Assembly (NCBI GenBank): GCA_964408085.1
Contig: CAYOYB010000001.1
Coordinates: forward strand, 1-64,000
Source: CAJLIR01 sp964408085
GTDB taxonomy: Bacteria > Bacillota_I > Bacilli_A > RF39 > UBA660
Direction of reading: 5' to 3'
Length of the DNA: 64,000 bases
The position numbers and the translations under genes were made by a program. Shown in pieces: positions 7,391-16,651 of this stretch (position 1 is its first letter; each line of letters starts with the position of its first letter). The notes under the pieces are model-generated. The model did not search any database and was not told the origin of the DNA. It saw nothing but the letters and a program-made list of their open reading frames with translations.

Positions 7391-9202
7391 TTATGCTGCT
7401 TTTCTACTATCAAATTTCTTACGTTCATTAGTATTAAGTATTTTTTTTCTAAGTCTGATATGAAGTGGTGTTATTTCAACTAATTCATCAGAATTAATAT
7501 AATCTAATGCATATTCTAATGTTATTAAACGTGGTCTTTTTAAAACAACAGTATGATCTTTACCAGCGCTTCTTGTATTAGTTAAATTTTTACCTTTAAC
7601 AACATTAACTGCTAAATCATTATCACGAGTATGTTCACCAACAATCATACCTTCATATATATCTTCACCTGGTTCAATAAACATAATACCACGATCTTCT
7701 AATTGACCTAAAGCATAAGCTGTTGATTTACCATTTTCCATAGATACTAAAACACCCAAACTACGTTCTCCAATATCAACAGTTTCATATGGACGATATT
7801 CTTTAAAAGTATGATTAATTATTCCATAACCTTTTGTCATTGTCATAAAATCAGTAGTAAAACCTATTAAACCACGTGATGGTATTGTATATAAAAGTCT
7901 AACTAAACCATTATAGTTTGTCATATTTTCCATGATAGCGCCACGAACACCTAATTTTTCAATTACATTTCCAACACTATCTTCAGGACATTCAATTTGT
8001 AATTCTTCAAAAGGTTCACATTTTACTCCATCGATTTCCTTAATAATAACTTCAGGTTTTGATACTTGAAGTTCAAAGCCCTCACGACGCATATTTTCGA
8101 TTAAGATACCTAAATGTAACTCCCCACGACCTGATACTACCCAAGATTCATTTTCTGCTTGTTCAACTTTTAAACTTACATCTTTTTCTGTTTCTTTAAA
8201 TAAACGTTCTTCTATTTTACGAGCTGTTAAAAATTTACCATCTTTACCACTAAATGGACTAGAATTAACGCCAAACTTCATTTGTAGAGTTGGTTCATCA
8301 ATACGCAAAATTGGTAAAGCTTCTTCATGACCTACCTCACAAACAGTTTCACCAACTGAAATATCAGGTAAACCGGCAATCGCAACAATATCGCCTGCAT
8401 GAGCTTCTTCAATTTCAATACGTTTTAAACCAATAAATCCAAACATTTTTTGAATTCTAAATTGTTTAATCGAACCATCTAGGCGAACACATGAAACAGT
8501 TGAATTTACCTTCATTGACCCTCTCTTAATAAGACCAATACCAATTCTTCCAACAAAATCATTATAATCTAATAAAGCTGGTTGAAATTGCAAAGTTCCT
8601 TCACTAACTTTAGGAGCTGGAATATAATTAACAACTGTATCCAAAATTGGATCCATTGTTGGTTGCTGTGTTGAAACATCAGCATCGAAACTAGAAGTTC
8701 CAGTTAAACCTGAAGCATAAATAATTGGGAATTCTAGCTGTTCTAAATCAGCACCCAATTCAATAAATAAATCATATACTTCTTCTACTACTTCTTTAGG
8801 ACGAGCTGTAGGTTTATCTATTTTATTAACAACCAAAATTGGAACAACGCCTGCTTCTAAGGCTTTTTTCAAAACAAAACGTGTTTGAGGCATTGTTCCT
8901 TCATAAGCATCAACAATTAATAAAACACCATCAACCATATTCATAATACGTTCAACTTCGCCACCAAAATCAGCATGACCTGGTGTATCTAAAATATTAA
9001 TACGTGTTCCTTTATAATCAATAGCTGTAGTTTTAGCTAAAATAGTAATTCCACGTTCCCTTTCAATATCATTTGAATCCATTACACGTTCTTGAACTTC
9101 TTCATTAGCTCTAAAAGTACCCGACATTTGTAATAATTTATCAACCAAAGTAGTCTTACCATGATCGACATGCGCAATAATCGCAATATTTCTTATTTCC
9201 AT
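7391..9202 (-). CDS. typA: Ribosome-associated GTPase TypA/BipA
   Basis: A 603-residue translational GTPase that acts on the 50S subunit during assembly and stress. G motifs: G1 AHVDHGKTT near residue 10, G2 RGITI, G3 DTPGHADFG, G4 NKID. Domains II, III and V and the C-terminal domain specific to BipA follow, including SRGLIGFTTDF and the Lys/Arg-rich tail RPRLITLEYALDYI...RKK. Length fits the family. It stands as its own unit with a terminator behind it; the ribosome site is GAGGAAG. Confidence 0.97.
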   Translation of the reverse strand: MEIRNIAIIAHVDHGKTTLVDKLLQMSGTFRANEEVQERVMDSNDIERERGITILAKTTAIDYKGTRINILDTPGHADFGGEVERIMNMVDGVLLIVDAYEGTMPQTRFVLKKALEAGVVPILVVNKIDKPTARPKEVVEEVYDLFIELGADLEQLEFPIIYASGLTGTSSFDADVSTQQPTMDPILDTVVNYIPAPKVSEGTLQFQPALLDYNDFVGRIGIGLIKRGSMKVNSTVSCVRLDGSIKQFRIQKMFGFIGLKRIEIEEAHAGDIVAIAGLPDISVGETVCEVGHEEALPILRIDEPTLQMKFGVNSSPFSGKDGKFLTARKIEERLFKETEKDVSLKVEQAENESWVVSGRGELHLGILIENMRREGFELQVSKPEVIIKEIDGVKCEPFEELQIECPEDSVGNVIEKLGVRGAIMENMTNYNGLVRLLYTIPSRGLIGFTTDFMTMTKGYGIINHTFKEYRPYETVDIGERSLGVLVSMENGKSTAYALGQLEDRGIMFIEPGEDIYEGMIVGEHTRDNDLAVNVVKGKNLTNTRSAGKDHTVVLKRPRLITLEYALDYINSDELVEITPLHIRLRKKILNTNERKKFDSRKAA

Positions 9203-9293
9203 AAATACACTTCCTCTTTTTGACTGGAGTATTATATCACAAAAATAACAGTAATGTAAATAGAAATAGCCAATAAACTAGCAAATAATAAAG

Positions 9294-9321
9294 AAAAAAT
9301 ATAGTATCAACTATATTTTTA
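9294..9321. terminator. Bidirectional terminator between the pilin-LamG gene and typA
   Basis: A perfect 11-bp stem (9295-9305 with 9310-9320) has a 4-base loop and A/T runs on both sides. On the minus strand it closes the pilin-LamG transcript. Confidence 0.8.
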
Positions 9322-9330
9322 AAAATGCCT

Positions 9331-10425
9331 TTAATATCTATCACTATCAATCGCATAATTATGTTTTATTTCATCCTCACTTAATGCTCTATCATACACG
9401 CGAACAGAATATATAGAACCACTATAATTGAATGATGTTCCATTATAAGTAGTATCTACAGTTGGATCAGTACCAAGGGATAATATCACCGAAGCCACTG
9501 GAGCTTGTATGCCATTCGAGTCAACATAATTACCAACTAACTCACCATTTACATAAAAATTTAATATTTCACCATCATAAGTTAAAGAAGCTGAATAAAC
9601 CACTCCTTGTTCCATTGGTACTTTTAACCATTGGTAAGAGCCCCCAATATTACAATCACCAGCAAGAATATTATTTGGAAGTTGAGCTATCTGGCAACCA
9701 CCACCCTCATGAGTTGAAATAATTGTTTGCTGCTTAGAAGTATTAACTAATGATTTAAAAGTAACTTCCCAAGTAATATTAGCAGTATTAAACTCTGCAA
9801 TACTAATATAATCATCAACACCATCGAATAACAATCCATCATTTGTATATGTTGCACCATTAATTACTCCATCATAACCATTACCACTCAAATCTTTTAA
9901 TAATCCAGCAGTATTACTACTATCTTCATAATTATATCTTACTAATAAATTATCGGTTACATATTCATTATCTTCATTGTCATTTATATTATCACCTTTA
10001 TCGCAAGTAACTATATCATTTGCATAACTACAACTAAATCCATTTATTTGTAGATTTTCTGCTACTATAGTTCTTCCATTATTACTTATTCTTATTGTTC
10101 CATTGGTTGGTTTTGTTCCTTTAAAATCTAAATTATTTAAACCTGTTACATTATAACCTGTTAAGTTTGTTTTTAAATTACAACCTGTATTATCACATTC
10201 AAACTCTATAGCTTCAATTGGCAAAGACCCATTATTTTCTAACATAAAGTTTGTTGCGTAAGTTTCTGCTGCCTTTACTATTCCATATGTTGAATCTTTT
10301 GCTGCATTTAGTCTTGCCTTATTTAATATATTTAATATTTGTGGCACTGCTATTAAAGCTATTATTGCTAATATTACTATTACAGCTAATAATTCTATTA
10401 ATGTAAAACCATTTTTCTTTTTCAT
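9331..10425 (-). CDS. Type IV prepilin-like protein with C-terminal LamG domain
   Basis: The protein begins with KKKNGFTLIELLAVIVILA, a class III prepilin signal cut after Gly, with the invariant Glu5 and a hydrophobic helix. A short pseudopilin body follows to about residue 130, containing Cys pairs (CDNTGC and CSYANDIVTC). An Asn/Asp-rich linker leads to a concanavalin/LamG-type domain over the last 215 residues (GLLKDLSGNGYDGV..., LLFDGVDDYI, LNFYVNGELVG, IYSVRVYDRALSEDEI). The start at 10425 is chosen for its AGGAG site; nine more codons are open upstream. No assembly ATPase or prepilin peptidase is present in the window. Likely a surface adhesin or minor pilin that binds glycans or matrix; this is inference. 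Confidence 0.88.
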   Translation of the reverse strand: MKKKNGFTLIELLAVIVILAIIALIAVPQILNILNKARLNAAKDSTYGIVKAAETYATNFMLENNGSLPIEAIEFECDNTGCNLKTNLTGYNVTGLNNLDFKGTKPTNGTIRISNNGRTIVAENLQINGFSCSYANDIVTCDKGDNINDNEDNEYVTDNLLVRYNYEDSSNTAGLLKDLSGNGYDGVINGATYTNDGLLFDGVDDYISIAEFNTANITWEVTFKSLVNTSKQQTIISTHEGGGCQIAQLPNNILAGDCNIGGSYQWLKVPMEQGVVYSASLTYDGEILNFYVNGELVGNYVDSNGIQAPVASVILSLGTDPTVDTTYNGTSFNYSGSIYSVRVYDRALSEDEIKHNYAIDSDRY

Positions 10426-10496
10426 CTCTTTACTCCTTTTCCTACTATACATAACTTATTATAACATTGCAATTCTTTGCTTTCAATAATATCTAC

Positions 10497-10829
10497 TTAT
10501 CTTTTTTTATTATTGACACTATACATTTTATCATACTGTTTATATAAATACTGAACATTATTCTCTAAGAAAAAATAATATAAAATATATGGTATTAGCA
10601 TAAAAATTAAAATAATTATAACAAAAACAAACAAATCATTTATTAAGCTAATCGCAATTGAAATAAAAAGAAAAATCGCAAAAAATAATGTAACAAGTAA
10701 ATGAATTAATCTTTCATGTTGAAAAAACTCTATTTTAATCAAATGCTCTTTAATTATTTCATCAGTTATTTTATTTTCTATTAATAAATCATCTATATAT
10801 TTTATATAATCTTTTAAATAAAATTTCAT
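10497..10829 (-). CDS. Small membrane protein, two transmembrane segments
   Basis: A 110-residue protein of unknown function. A basic, charged N-terminal helix (residues 1-40) precedes two adjacent transmembrane segments (about 43-65 and 68-90) and a charged C-terminal tail. It sits between the pilin-LamG gene and another one-span membrane protein on the same strand. There is no strong ribosome site: ATTTTCTCC upstream reads only as a weak GGAG. The product could be an accessory of either neighbour, but nothing proves it. Confidence 0.6.
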   Translation of the reverse strand: MKFYLKDYIKYIDDLLIENKITDEIIKEHLIKIEFFQHERLIHLLVTLFFAIFLFISIAISLINDLFVFVIIILIFMLIPYILYYFFLENNVQYLYKQYDKMYSVNNKKR

Positions 10830-10859
10830 ATTTTCTCCATTAACATTAATTATTTTTAA

Positions 10860-11549
10860 TTAAATTTCTTCATAATTTTTTAAAATTTTTTTATATTGTT
10901 TCTTATTATCAAGAACCCATTTTTTATAACTTTTACTAGAAGGTTGATAAGAAAAGAAATCATAATGACCAGTATTTTTTACATTTATACTTATAATAAA
11001 ACTATAAATGTTATTATTTAAATCTTTGTAAACACATAAAATACGATTATGTTCTTCAACAATAGAATCTTCTTGTTTAATAATTGAACTAAATATTTTA
11101 GCTTGAACTTGTTTTAATGAAGAGGAAGCAATATCAAAAGTTGTAAACAATTTTTGATCTTTATTTGGATTAATCTCCTGAGTTCCTGAAATACAATTTC
11201 CAGTTAATAAATTATAAAATTTAATATTAGTTGCTACCCCATAACCTATATTTTCAATTACCAAATCAACAGAAATATCACTTTCATTTTCTAATAACTT
11301 CATATTATTTATATCATAGTTTGCATGATTCAATAAATAATTCCTACCAATAAATATTAAATAATAATTATATTTATTAATTTGTTCGATACTCGTTACT
11401 TTCTTTAAACTCAAATAAGGTTTATGATTTTCTCTATTTTCATTTTTAATTCTATTATTAACTGTAAAAATAGTTGCATATACAGGTATTGCGACTGTTA
11501 ATAATGGCCATATAAAATCAACCCAAACTTTAACAAAATAATCTTCCAT
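10860..11549 (-). CDS. Hypothetical membrane-anchored protein
   Basis: Unrecognised protein of about 229 residues, starting at MEDYF with an AGGAG site; eleven further codons upstream are open but lack a ribosome site. It has one transmembrane segment at residues about 10-32, a basic stretch, then a soluble domain of mostly beta strands (Ile/Asn/Tyr-rich, about residues 45-200) and a Lys-rich tail. It resembles the many small membrane-anchored domain proteins of gut Firmicutes with no assigned role. Confidence 0.65.
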   Translation of the reverse strand: MEDYFVKVWVDFIWPLLTVAIPVYATIFTVNNRIKNENRENHKPYLSLKKVTSIEQINKYNYYLIFIGRNYLLNHANYDINNMKLLENESDISVDLVIENIGYGVATNIKFYNLLTGNCISGTQEINPNKDQKLFTTFDIASSSLKQVQAKIFSSIIKQEDSIVEEHNRILCVYKDLNNNIYSFIISINVKNTGHYDFFSYQPSSKSYKKWVLDNKKQYKKILKNYEEI

Positions 11550-11598
11550 ATCATCACTCCTACTATAATAATAATATAACAAAAAAAGACTTAAAAGT

Positions 11599-12333
11599 CT
11601 ATTCTAAAATATTCCTAACTTTTAAATCGCGATTATCTTCATAAATAGTTAATTTCTCATTAGGATCTAAAGTAGCCAGTAAGATTTCACTACAATCATT
11701 ATAACCTTTAACCTTTAATTCCTTTGTAAGCCATGCCTCATCTTTATTCATATTAAGTAAATTATTTATAATTATTTTACCATCAATAATTACATTAGCG
11801 CACATAAATGATTTATCGACCTTAAGTTGTGTATCTTTAGGAGTTACTGGTTTATTCTCTGCTTTAGGCAAAATACTAATCTGACCATTTGATTCCATTA
11901 TCGCATATTCTACTTCATTTAAATCAAAATTTCCATTAGTACGACACTGTTGTAATAATTCATTAACATTCATTCTAACTTTTTTTAAATTTTTGCGAAT
12001 AATATGTCCATCTTGAACTAAGACTGTAGGTTTACCCTGAAAAAATCTTCGCATACGCATACTTTTTAAAGTCCATAATGAAACTAAATAAGAAACGAGT
12101 CCAAAAACCATTACTGCTACAAACGAATTTATATATTGGATATCATTACTTAATGAAATTTCAGCTGCAAAATTTCCAATTGATATTCCTATTACATAAT
12201 CAAATAAACTCAATTCCGAAACTTGTTTTTTACCAATTATTTTAGTAGCAATAAAAAGTGTCGCTAAAGATAATAAACTTCTAATTATTACTTCTAATAC
12301 TTCTACCATATCTACTTTATAAATCATTTCCAT
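11599..12333 (-). CDS. DUF421 (YetF/YcaP family) membrane protein
   Basis: A 244-residue protein with three N-terminal transmembrane segments followed by a cytoplasmic domain, the layout of the DUF421 family. The signatures are ATKIIGKKQVSELSLFDYVIGISIGN, the basic region RMRRFFQGKPTVLVQDGHI and LNEVEYAIMESNGQISILPK. Family members are found in spore-formers and other Firmicutes; no reaction is established. The Shine-Dalgarno GGTGA lies in the right arm of a terminator-like hairpin downstream of the TagO-type gene, only seven T before the ATG. Confidence 0.88.
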   Translation of the reverse strand: MEMIYKVDMVEVLEVIIRSLLSLATLFIATKIIGKKQVSELSLFDYVIGISIGNFAAEISLSNDIQYINSFVAVMVFGLVSYLVSLWTLKSMRMRRFFQGKPTVLVQDGHIIRKNLKKVRMNVNELLQQCRTNGNFDLNEVEYAIMESNGQISILPKAENKPVTPKDTQLKVDKSFMCANVIIDGKIIINNLLNMNKDEAWLTKELKVKGYNDCSEILLATLDPNEKLTIYEDNRDLKVRNILE

Positions 12334-12370
12334 AAAAAAATCACCTATTATTATTATTATAAGTGATTTT
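12334..12370 (-). terminator. Terminator-like hairpin that contains the Shine-Dalgarno of the DUF421 gene
   Basis: On the minus strand AAAATCAC (12363-12370) pairs with GTGATTTT (12337-12344) and runs into T's that touch the ATG at 12333. It lies after the TagO-type gene and encloses GGTGA, the ribosome site of the next gene. It could end transcription or hide the start. Confidence 0.65.
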
Positions 12371-12379
12371 AAAAATATA

Positions 12380-13534
12380 CTATTTATTCTTATTTTTATT
12401 AGATTTTTCTTTCGAACTATTTTTTTTCTTCTTTGTATTTTCTTTTATTTTTTTATTATCTACATTATTTGTTTCTTTTCCTTTTTTTATTTTATCAATA
12501 ATAATATTATTATCCTTGTCAAAAACAACATTCGTTTTTAAAATAAATATTAAAACAATAAATGTTAAAATACCATAAATAATATAACCCAATTTTCTAT
12601 CTTGTAAAACATATAAAATTGAAGCAAAAGCAAATAACAAATCTATTAAATAAATAATTAAAACAGTTGCTGTTTGAGAAAAATTACGATTTAAAAATTG
12701 ATGATGAATATGAAATTTATCAGCTTTTGATGGGCTTTCGCCTTTTAAAAGACGACGAATTATCGCAAATAAAGTATCCAAAATTGGAATTGCTATAATA
12801 AGTAAAGGAATTATTAATGATGTCATTGTAACATTTTTAAATCCAAGTAAAGCAATAACCGAAATAATAAATCCCATAAACATCGAACCAGAATCGCCAA
12901 CAAAAATACTAGCTGGATGAAAATTATGAACTAAAAATCCTAAAGTTGAACCTAACATTACAAAAGATAAAAGAAAGTCTAAACCAAAATGTCCTTGCAT
13001 TGTTGCAATAATACCTACTGTTAAAAAATAAATAGAACTAATACCACTTGATAAACCATCTAAACCATCAATGAAATTAATACAATTTATACAACCTAAT
13101 ATGAAAAATATTGTTATTGGATAAGCCAAAACACCAAAATGTAGATATATACCAAAAGCACTAACATCATTAAGTAAAAATTGACCATAAAATACAATAA
13201 CACAAGCAGAGGCTAATTGACCAATAAATTTTACCATTGGTCTTAATTCAGTCATATCATCAATTAAACCAATCAATATAATTAAAAATCCACCAATTAG
13301 AATTGAATTCATTTGAACACTAGTTTCGCCAAATAACATATATCCTAATAAAAATCCTAAAAATATACCAACACCACCCATTTTTGGCATAGGTTTAGTA
13401 TGAATATGTCTTGTTCTTGGCATGTCAACTGCTCCTATTTGAACAGCTACTTTCTTAATAAATGGCATTATGATTGCTACAAAACAAAAAGTTGTTACAA
13501 CAATCATTACTATTTTTACAATTACTTCTTCCAT
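12380..13534 (-). CDS. tagO: Undecaprenyl-phosphate GlcNAc-1-phosphate transferase (TagO/WecA family)
   Basis: A polytopic enzyme of 384 residues with about ten transmembrane segments. It transfers a HexNAc-1-phosphate to undecaprenyl phosphate, the first step of teichoic acid or other surface glycan synthesis. Motifs: RxxHxxPxPxxGG near residue 40, GLIDD, NFIDGLDGL, VGDSGSMFMGF and HIHH near the C-terminal loop, the last typical of GlcNAc-using members as opposed to MraY. The tail is Lys-rich. I place the start at 13534 with an AGGTGG site; 15 upstream codons are open but unlikely. It follows mbl, 72 bases downstream. Confidence 0.9.
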   Translation of the reverse strand: MEEVIVKIVMIVVTTFCFVAIIMPFIKKVAVQIGAVDMPRTRHIHTKPMPKMGGVGIFLGFLLGYMLFGETSVQMNSILIGGFLIILIGLIDDMTELRPMVKFIGQLASACVIVFYGQFLLNDVSAFGIYLHFGVLAYPITIFFILGCINCINFIDGLDGLSSGISSIYFLTVGIIATMQGHFGLDFLLSFVMLGSTLGFLVHNFHPASIFVGDSGSMFMGFIISVIALLGFKNVTMTSLIIPLLIIAIPILDTLFAIIRRLLKGESPSKADKFHIHHQFLNRNFSQTATVLIIYLIDLLFAFASILYVLQDRKLGYIIYGILTFIVLIFILKTNVVFDKDNNIIIDKIKKGKETNNVDNKKIKENTKKKKNSSKEKSNKNKNK

Positions 13535-13605
13535 AAAACCACCTAATTTAATTATAGACAGTTGAAAAAAAAAAATCAAGAATTTATTGATTTTTAAAGA
13601 TTTTT

Positions 13606-14595
13606 CTAATCAGATATTAAATTAATATTAGCTAACATTATACCTGTTCCTTCAGCTACACAAGTAAGTGGACTTTCAGCAATATATACTGGTACCTTAA
13701 GTTCTTGCGATAATAATCTATCAAGTCCTTTTAAAAGCGCACCACCACCAGTTAATACTATACCTTTATCAATAATATCAGCTGATAATTCTGGAGGAGT
13801 TTTTTCTAAAACTGTTTTAGCAGCATGTATTATAACATCAATACTTTCTTTTAGAGCTTCTTCAATCTCTTTAGAAGATATATTAATTGTTTTAGGTAAT
13901 CCTGTAACTAAATCTCTACCTCTTACATCCATTTTATCATTATCTGACTCTGGGAAAACATTACCTATTGTTAATTTAATATCTTGAGCTGTCATCTCGC
14001 CAACTAATAATTTATATTTATCTTTAATATATTTCATAATATCAGCATCAAATGTATCTCCAGCCACTTTTACCGATTCACTTGTTACAATTCCTCCAAG
14101 TGATAAAATAGCAACATCAGTTGTACCTCCACCTATATCGATAACCATATTACCACTAGGTTTAGAAATATCTAATCCCGCTCCAACAGCAGCAACTTTA
14201 GGTTCATCATCTAAAAAAACTTTTTTGGCACCAGTTCTTTCAGCTGCCTCTTTTATCGCATTTTTTTCTACTTGCGTTATATTTGATGGACAACAAATTA
14301 AAATTCGTGGTTTAGAAAAAAAACCTTTTCCATTTATTTTTTTAATAAAATAATTAAGCATTATCTCAGTAATCTCAAAATCCGCTATAACACCATCTTT
14401 TAAAGGTCTTATCGCATTAACCTTACCAGGCGTTCTACCTAACATCTCATGAGCTTCACGACCAACTGCAAGTGGTTTTCTTGTTTCAGAATCAATTGCG
14501 ACAACACTTGGTTCATTTAAAACTATGCCCTGACCCTTAATATAAATCAAAACATTAGCTGTTCCTAAATCTATTCCTATATCCTTTGCAAACAT
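13606..14595 (-). CDS. mbl: MreB/Mbl cell-shape actin homologue
   Basis: A 329-residue bacterial actin that organises lateral wall synthesis at the inner membrane. It has IGIDLGTANVLIY (phosphate 1), DIGGGTTDVAIL (phosphate 2), the adenosine motif IVLTGGGALLKGL and an Asn/Glu-containing ATPase core. Position immediately after spoIIID is the arrangement of B. subtilis mbl, so I favour Mbl over MreB. No mreC or mreD follows. It begins 12 bases after the spoIIID stop with a GAAAGGA site. Confidence 0.94.
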   Translation of the reverse strand: MFAKDIGIDLGTANVLIYIKGQGIVLNEPSVVAIDSETRKPLAVGREAHEMLGRTPGKVNAIRPLKDGVIADFEITEIMLNYFIKKINGKGFFSKPRILICCPSNITQVEKNAIKEAAERTGAKKVFLDDEPKVAAVGAGLDISKPSGNMVIDIGGGTTDVAILSLGGIVTSESVKVAGDTFDADIMKYIKDKYKLLVGEMTAQDIKLTIGNVFPESDNDKMDVRGRDLVTGLPKTINISSKEIEEALKESIDVIIHAAKTVLEKTPPELSADIIDKGIVLTGGGALLKGLDRLLSQELKVPVYIAESPLTCVAEGTGIMLANINLISD

Positions 14596-14607
14596 AATAA
14601 TTCCTTT

Positions 14608-14865
14608 CTAACTATATTTTTGTTCTAAATATTTATTTCGTGTCGATTCACCACCACGTATATGACGAACATCAATATGATATTTTAAAATTTTTTCAAC
14701 CTGTGTAAATAATTTTTCATCTATCAATAAAAGTCTTTCATGTAAATCTTTATGAACTGTACTTTTTGAAACTTTAAATATTGCTGCAATCTCTCTTATT
14801 GTTTTTTCTGTATCAATAATATAAAGAGCTTCATTTTTAACTCTTTCCGAAATAGCAGAATTCAT
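14608..14865 (-). CDS. spoIIID: Sporulation transcription factor SpoIIID
   Basis: An 85-residue DNA-binding protein with a helix-turn-helix at residues about 20-45 (TIREIAAIFKVSKSTVHKDL) followed by the basic C-terminal helix RHIRGGESTRNKYL that SpoIIID uses for minor-groove contact. In Bacillus it acts in the mother cell on sigma-E genes. Gene order spoIID-spoIIQ-spoIIID-mbl is the same as in Bacillus. The ribosome site is AAGGGGTG. Confidence 0.95.
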   Translation of the reverse strand: MNSAISERVKNEALYIIDTEKTIREIAAIFKVSKSTVHKDLHERLLLIDEKLFTQVEKILKYHIDVRHIRGGESTRNKYLEQKYS

Positions 14866-14913
14866 CTCTACACCCCTTTACTAAATTATATAGTAATGGG
14901 GATATTTTATACC

Positions 14914-14937
14914 TAAAAAAAGAGCTATTGCTCCTCT
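14914..14937 (-). terminator. Intrinsic terminator after spoIIQ
   Basis: An 8-bp stem with two G-U pairs (14918-14925 with 14930-14937) and an AATA loop on the minus strand, followed by T's. It overlaps the end of spoIIQ. Confidence 0.7.
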
Positions 14938-15560
14938 AAATCACTTATATTTCGATCATAATAGTCTTCAGGATTAACTAATTTTCCCTTAATCGATAAT
15001 TCGAAATTTAAATGATCATTTAGATCTTTAGCAATATTAGAAAAACCACTTTTTCCTATTATCTGACCTTGAACAACTGTATCACCTTTTTTTACATTGA
15101 TTTCACTTAAACTTTGGTAATAACCAATTATTCCATTTCCATGATCAATTTCCACAATCTTACCTAACAAATCATTTTCAGTTACAGAACTTACTGTTCC
15201 ATCTAATATGCTCATAACTTCAAACGAAACATCGCCAGAATATGAAACACCACTACTTTGTAAATAAGTGTCCTCATAATAAATAATAGAATTTTCCTGT
15301 TCAACAGGCTCATCCTTATAATCATAATAATCTTTAATTATTTTAACAGTTTCATTATTATAAGGTCTTTTAATTACATTGTTAATTGCCACAACAGGTT
15401 CATTATTTTCTATTATTGTCTTTGAAACATATTCCATATCAGGTTCTTGAAGTTTTGGACTTGTTGCTGTCTCTATAGAAAAAATTGCGCCAAAAACCGA
15501 TACAAACACTAATCCATATAAAGCATAAGCCACTGGTTTTTTTAATCTTCTTTTTGTCAT
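14925..15560 (-). CDS. spoIIQ: SpoIIQ-like forespore engulfment protein (degenerate M23 domain)
   Basis: A 211-residue protein with one N-terminal transmembrane segment (about residues 11-28), a variable linker and a LytM/M23 fold at about residues 110-205 (DGTVSSV, VEIDHGNGIIGYYQSLSE, KKGDTVVQGQIIGKSG, HLNFELSIKG). The zinc ligands of active LytM enzymes are largely lost: no early HxxxD is visible, the usual Tyr-Ala-His is YQS, and HxH reads HLN. This matches the structural role of Bacillus SpoIIQ, which binds SpoIIIAH across the septum. It is located directly after spoIID with a GAGGTGG site. A weak sigma-F-like arrangement (GTATA then GG) lies in the 52-base gap. Confidence 0.85.
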   Translation of the reverse strand: MTKRRLKKPVAYALYGLVFVSVFGAIFSIETATSPKLQEPDMEYVSKTIIENNEPVVAINNVIKRPYNNETVKIIKDYYDYKDEPVEQENSIIYYEDTYLQSSGVSYSGDVSFEVMSILDGTVSSVTENDLLGKIVEIDHGNGIIGYYQSLSEINVKKGDTVVQGQIIGKSGFSNIAKDLNDHLNFELSIKGKLVNPEDYYDRNISDLEEQ

Positions 15561-15612
15561 ATTTCCACCTCTATTTTAAGTTTTAACCATATGACAAAAA
15601 TTATACGAAAAA

Positions 15613-16533
15613 TTAATAAATTTTTTTAATTTCAACGCCTTGATAATAATATTTTAAAATTTCATCGTATTTATAACCATTTAAAGCCATTCCTTGAGCA
15701 CCATATTGACTCATACCAACACCGTGACCAAATCCTTTTGTATTAATCGTAATATCTTCTCCATTTTGAATTATCGAAAAAAAGGTTGACCTTAAACCAA
15801 GTAAATATTGGACTTCATCACCACTAAATAATTTACCATTAATTTTAACTTGTTTAACACGACCTGTGCTAGTTGTACTGATAAGTTCAACGTAAACAGT
15901 ATCTGAATATGGTAAACCTAATTTGTTATAAAAATCCCATAATTTAAAATAAAAATAATCATTATAGACAGGTGATACCTCAGCATCCCAAGTTGAAGCT
16001 ACACTCTTTAAATAAGGTTGCTGTGTTGGAAAAATTTCACCACTATTCTCTGTATAACCTGTACTTGTTGAAAAAAATAATGCTTCTACTACACTTCCAT
16101 TACATTCTAAATATTCACCTTTTGTTTCTAAAACAGCCATTTTAGCTTTATTTAAATTATTTACATAATCATTACCCCAACGATTTTTTAACTGTTCACT
16201 ATCTAAATATACTTGATTCATAACTGTATCAACAACATCATAATCATTGTTTTGATTATACTCTAACTGCTTTAAAACATAACTCCTAGCTGCAACTGCT
16301 TGTGCTTTTAAAGCATCCATTTCAAAACTAATAGGAACTTCTCCTGATACTACTCCAACAATATATTCTTCAATTGGAACAACGTCAATAGCGCCAGTCG
16401 AGGACCTTTTAATTCGAATTGTCATATTACTCATATACTTAAATTTGATTTCTTCTGGGTCACGAATAAAAATACTAACAATAATAAAAGGTATTAGAAT
16501 TATTAAAAAGGTCGTAAGAATTAATTTTTTCAT
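15613..16533 (-). CDS. spoIID: Stage II sporulation protein D (SpoIID), septal lytic transglycosylase
   Basis: A 306-residue membrane-anchored enzyme that degrades septal peptidoglycan during engulfment. An N-terminal transmembrane segment (residues 4-22) precedes the SpoIID domain: IEEYIVGVVSGEVPISFEMD with the catalytic Glu, ALKAQAVAARSYVL, EALFFSTSTGYTENSGE and the end GFGHGVGMSQYGAQGMALNG. Length agrees with B. subtilis SpoIID. Upstream is a possible sigma-E promoter at 16556-16583. The ribosome site is GGTGAT. Confidence 0.96.
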   Translation of the reverse strand: MKKLILTTFLIILIPFIIVSIFIRDPEEIKFKYMSNMTIRIKRSSTGAIDVVPIEEYIVGVVSGEVPISFEMDALKAQAVAARSYVLKQLEYNQNNDYDVVDTVMNQVYLDSEQLKNRWGNDYVNNLNKAKMAVLETKGEYLECNGSVVEALFFSTSTGYTENSGEIFPTQQPYLKSVASTWDAEVSPVYNDYFYFKLWDFYNKLGLPYSDTVYVELISTTSTGRVKQVKINGKLFSGDEVQYLLGLRSTFFSIIQNGEDITINTKGFGHGVGMSQYGAQGMALNGYKYDEILKYYYQGVEIKKIY

Positions 16534-16555
16534 TTTATCACCATCATTCTAATTA

Positions 16556-16583
16556 TATCTATGATGTAATTAAAAGATTATTC
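16556..16583 (-). promoter_or_regulatory. Possible sigma-E promoter of spoIID
   Basis: On the minus strand GAATAAT (16577-16583) and CATAGATA (16556-16563) are 13 bases apart. They resemble the sigma-E elements (K/M)ATATT and CATACA-T with mismatches. The fit is partial, but position and gene identity agree. Confidence 0.35.
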
Positions 16584-16616
16584 ATTTTATTATGTGACAA
16601 AATAATTAAATTATAC

Positions 16617-16651
16617 AAAAAAATAGAAAATTAACTAATTTTTCTATTTTT
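16617..16651. terminator. Bidirectional terminator before spoIID
   Basis: A perfect 12-bp stem (16619-16630 with 16640-16651) overlapping the stop of the HELGH gene, with A/T runs on both sides. It separates that gene from spoIID. Confidence 0.8.
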
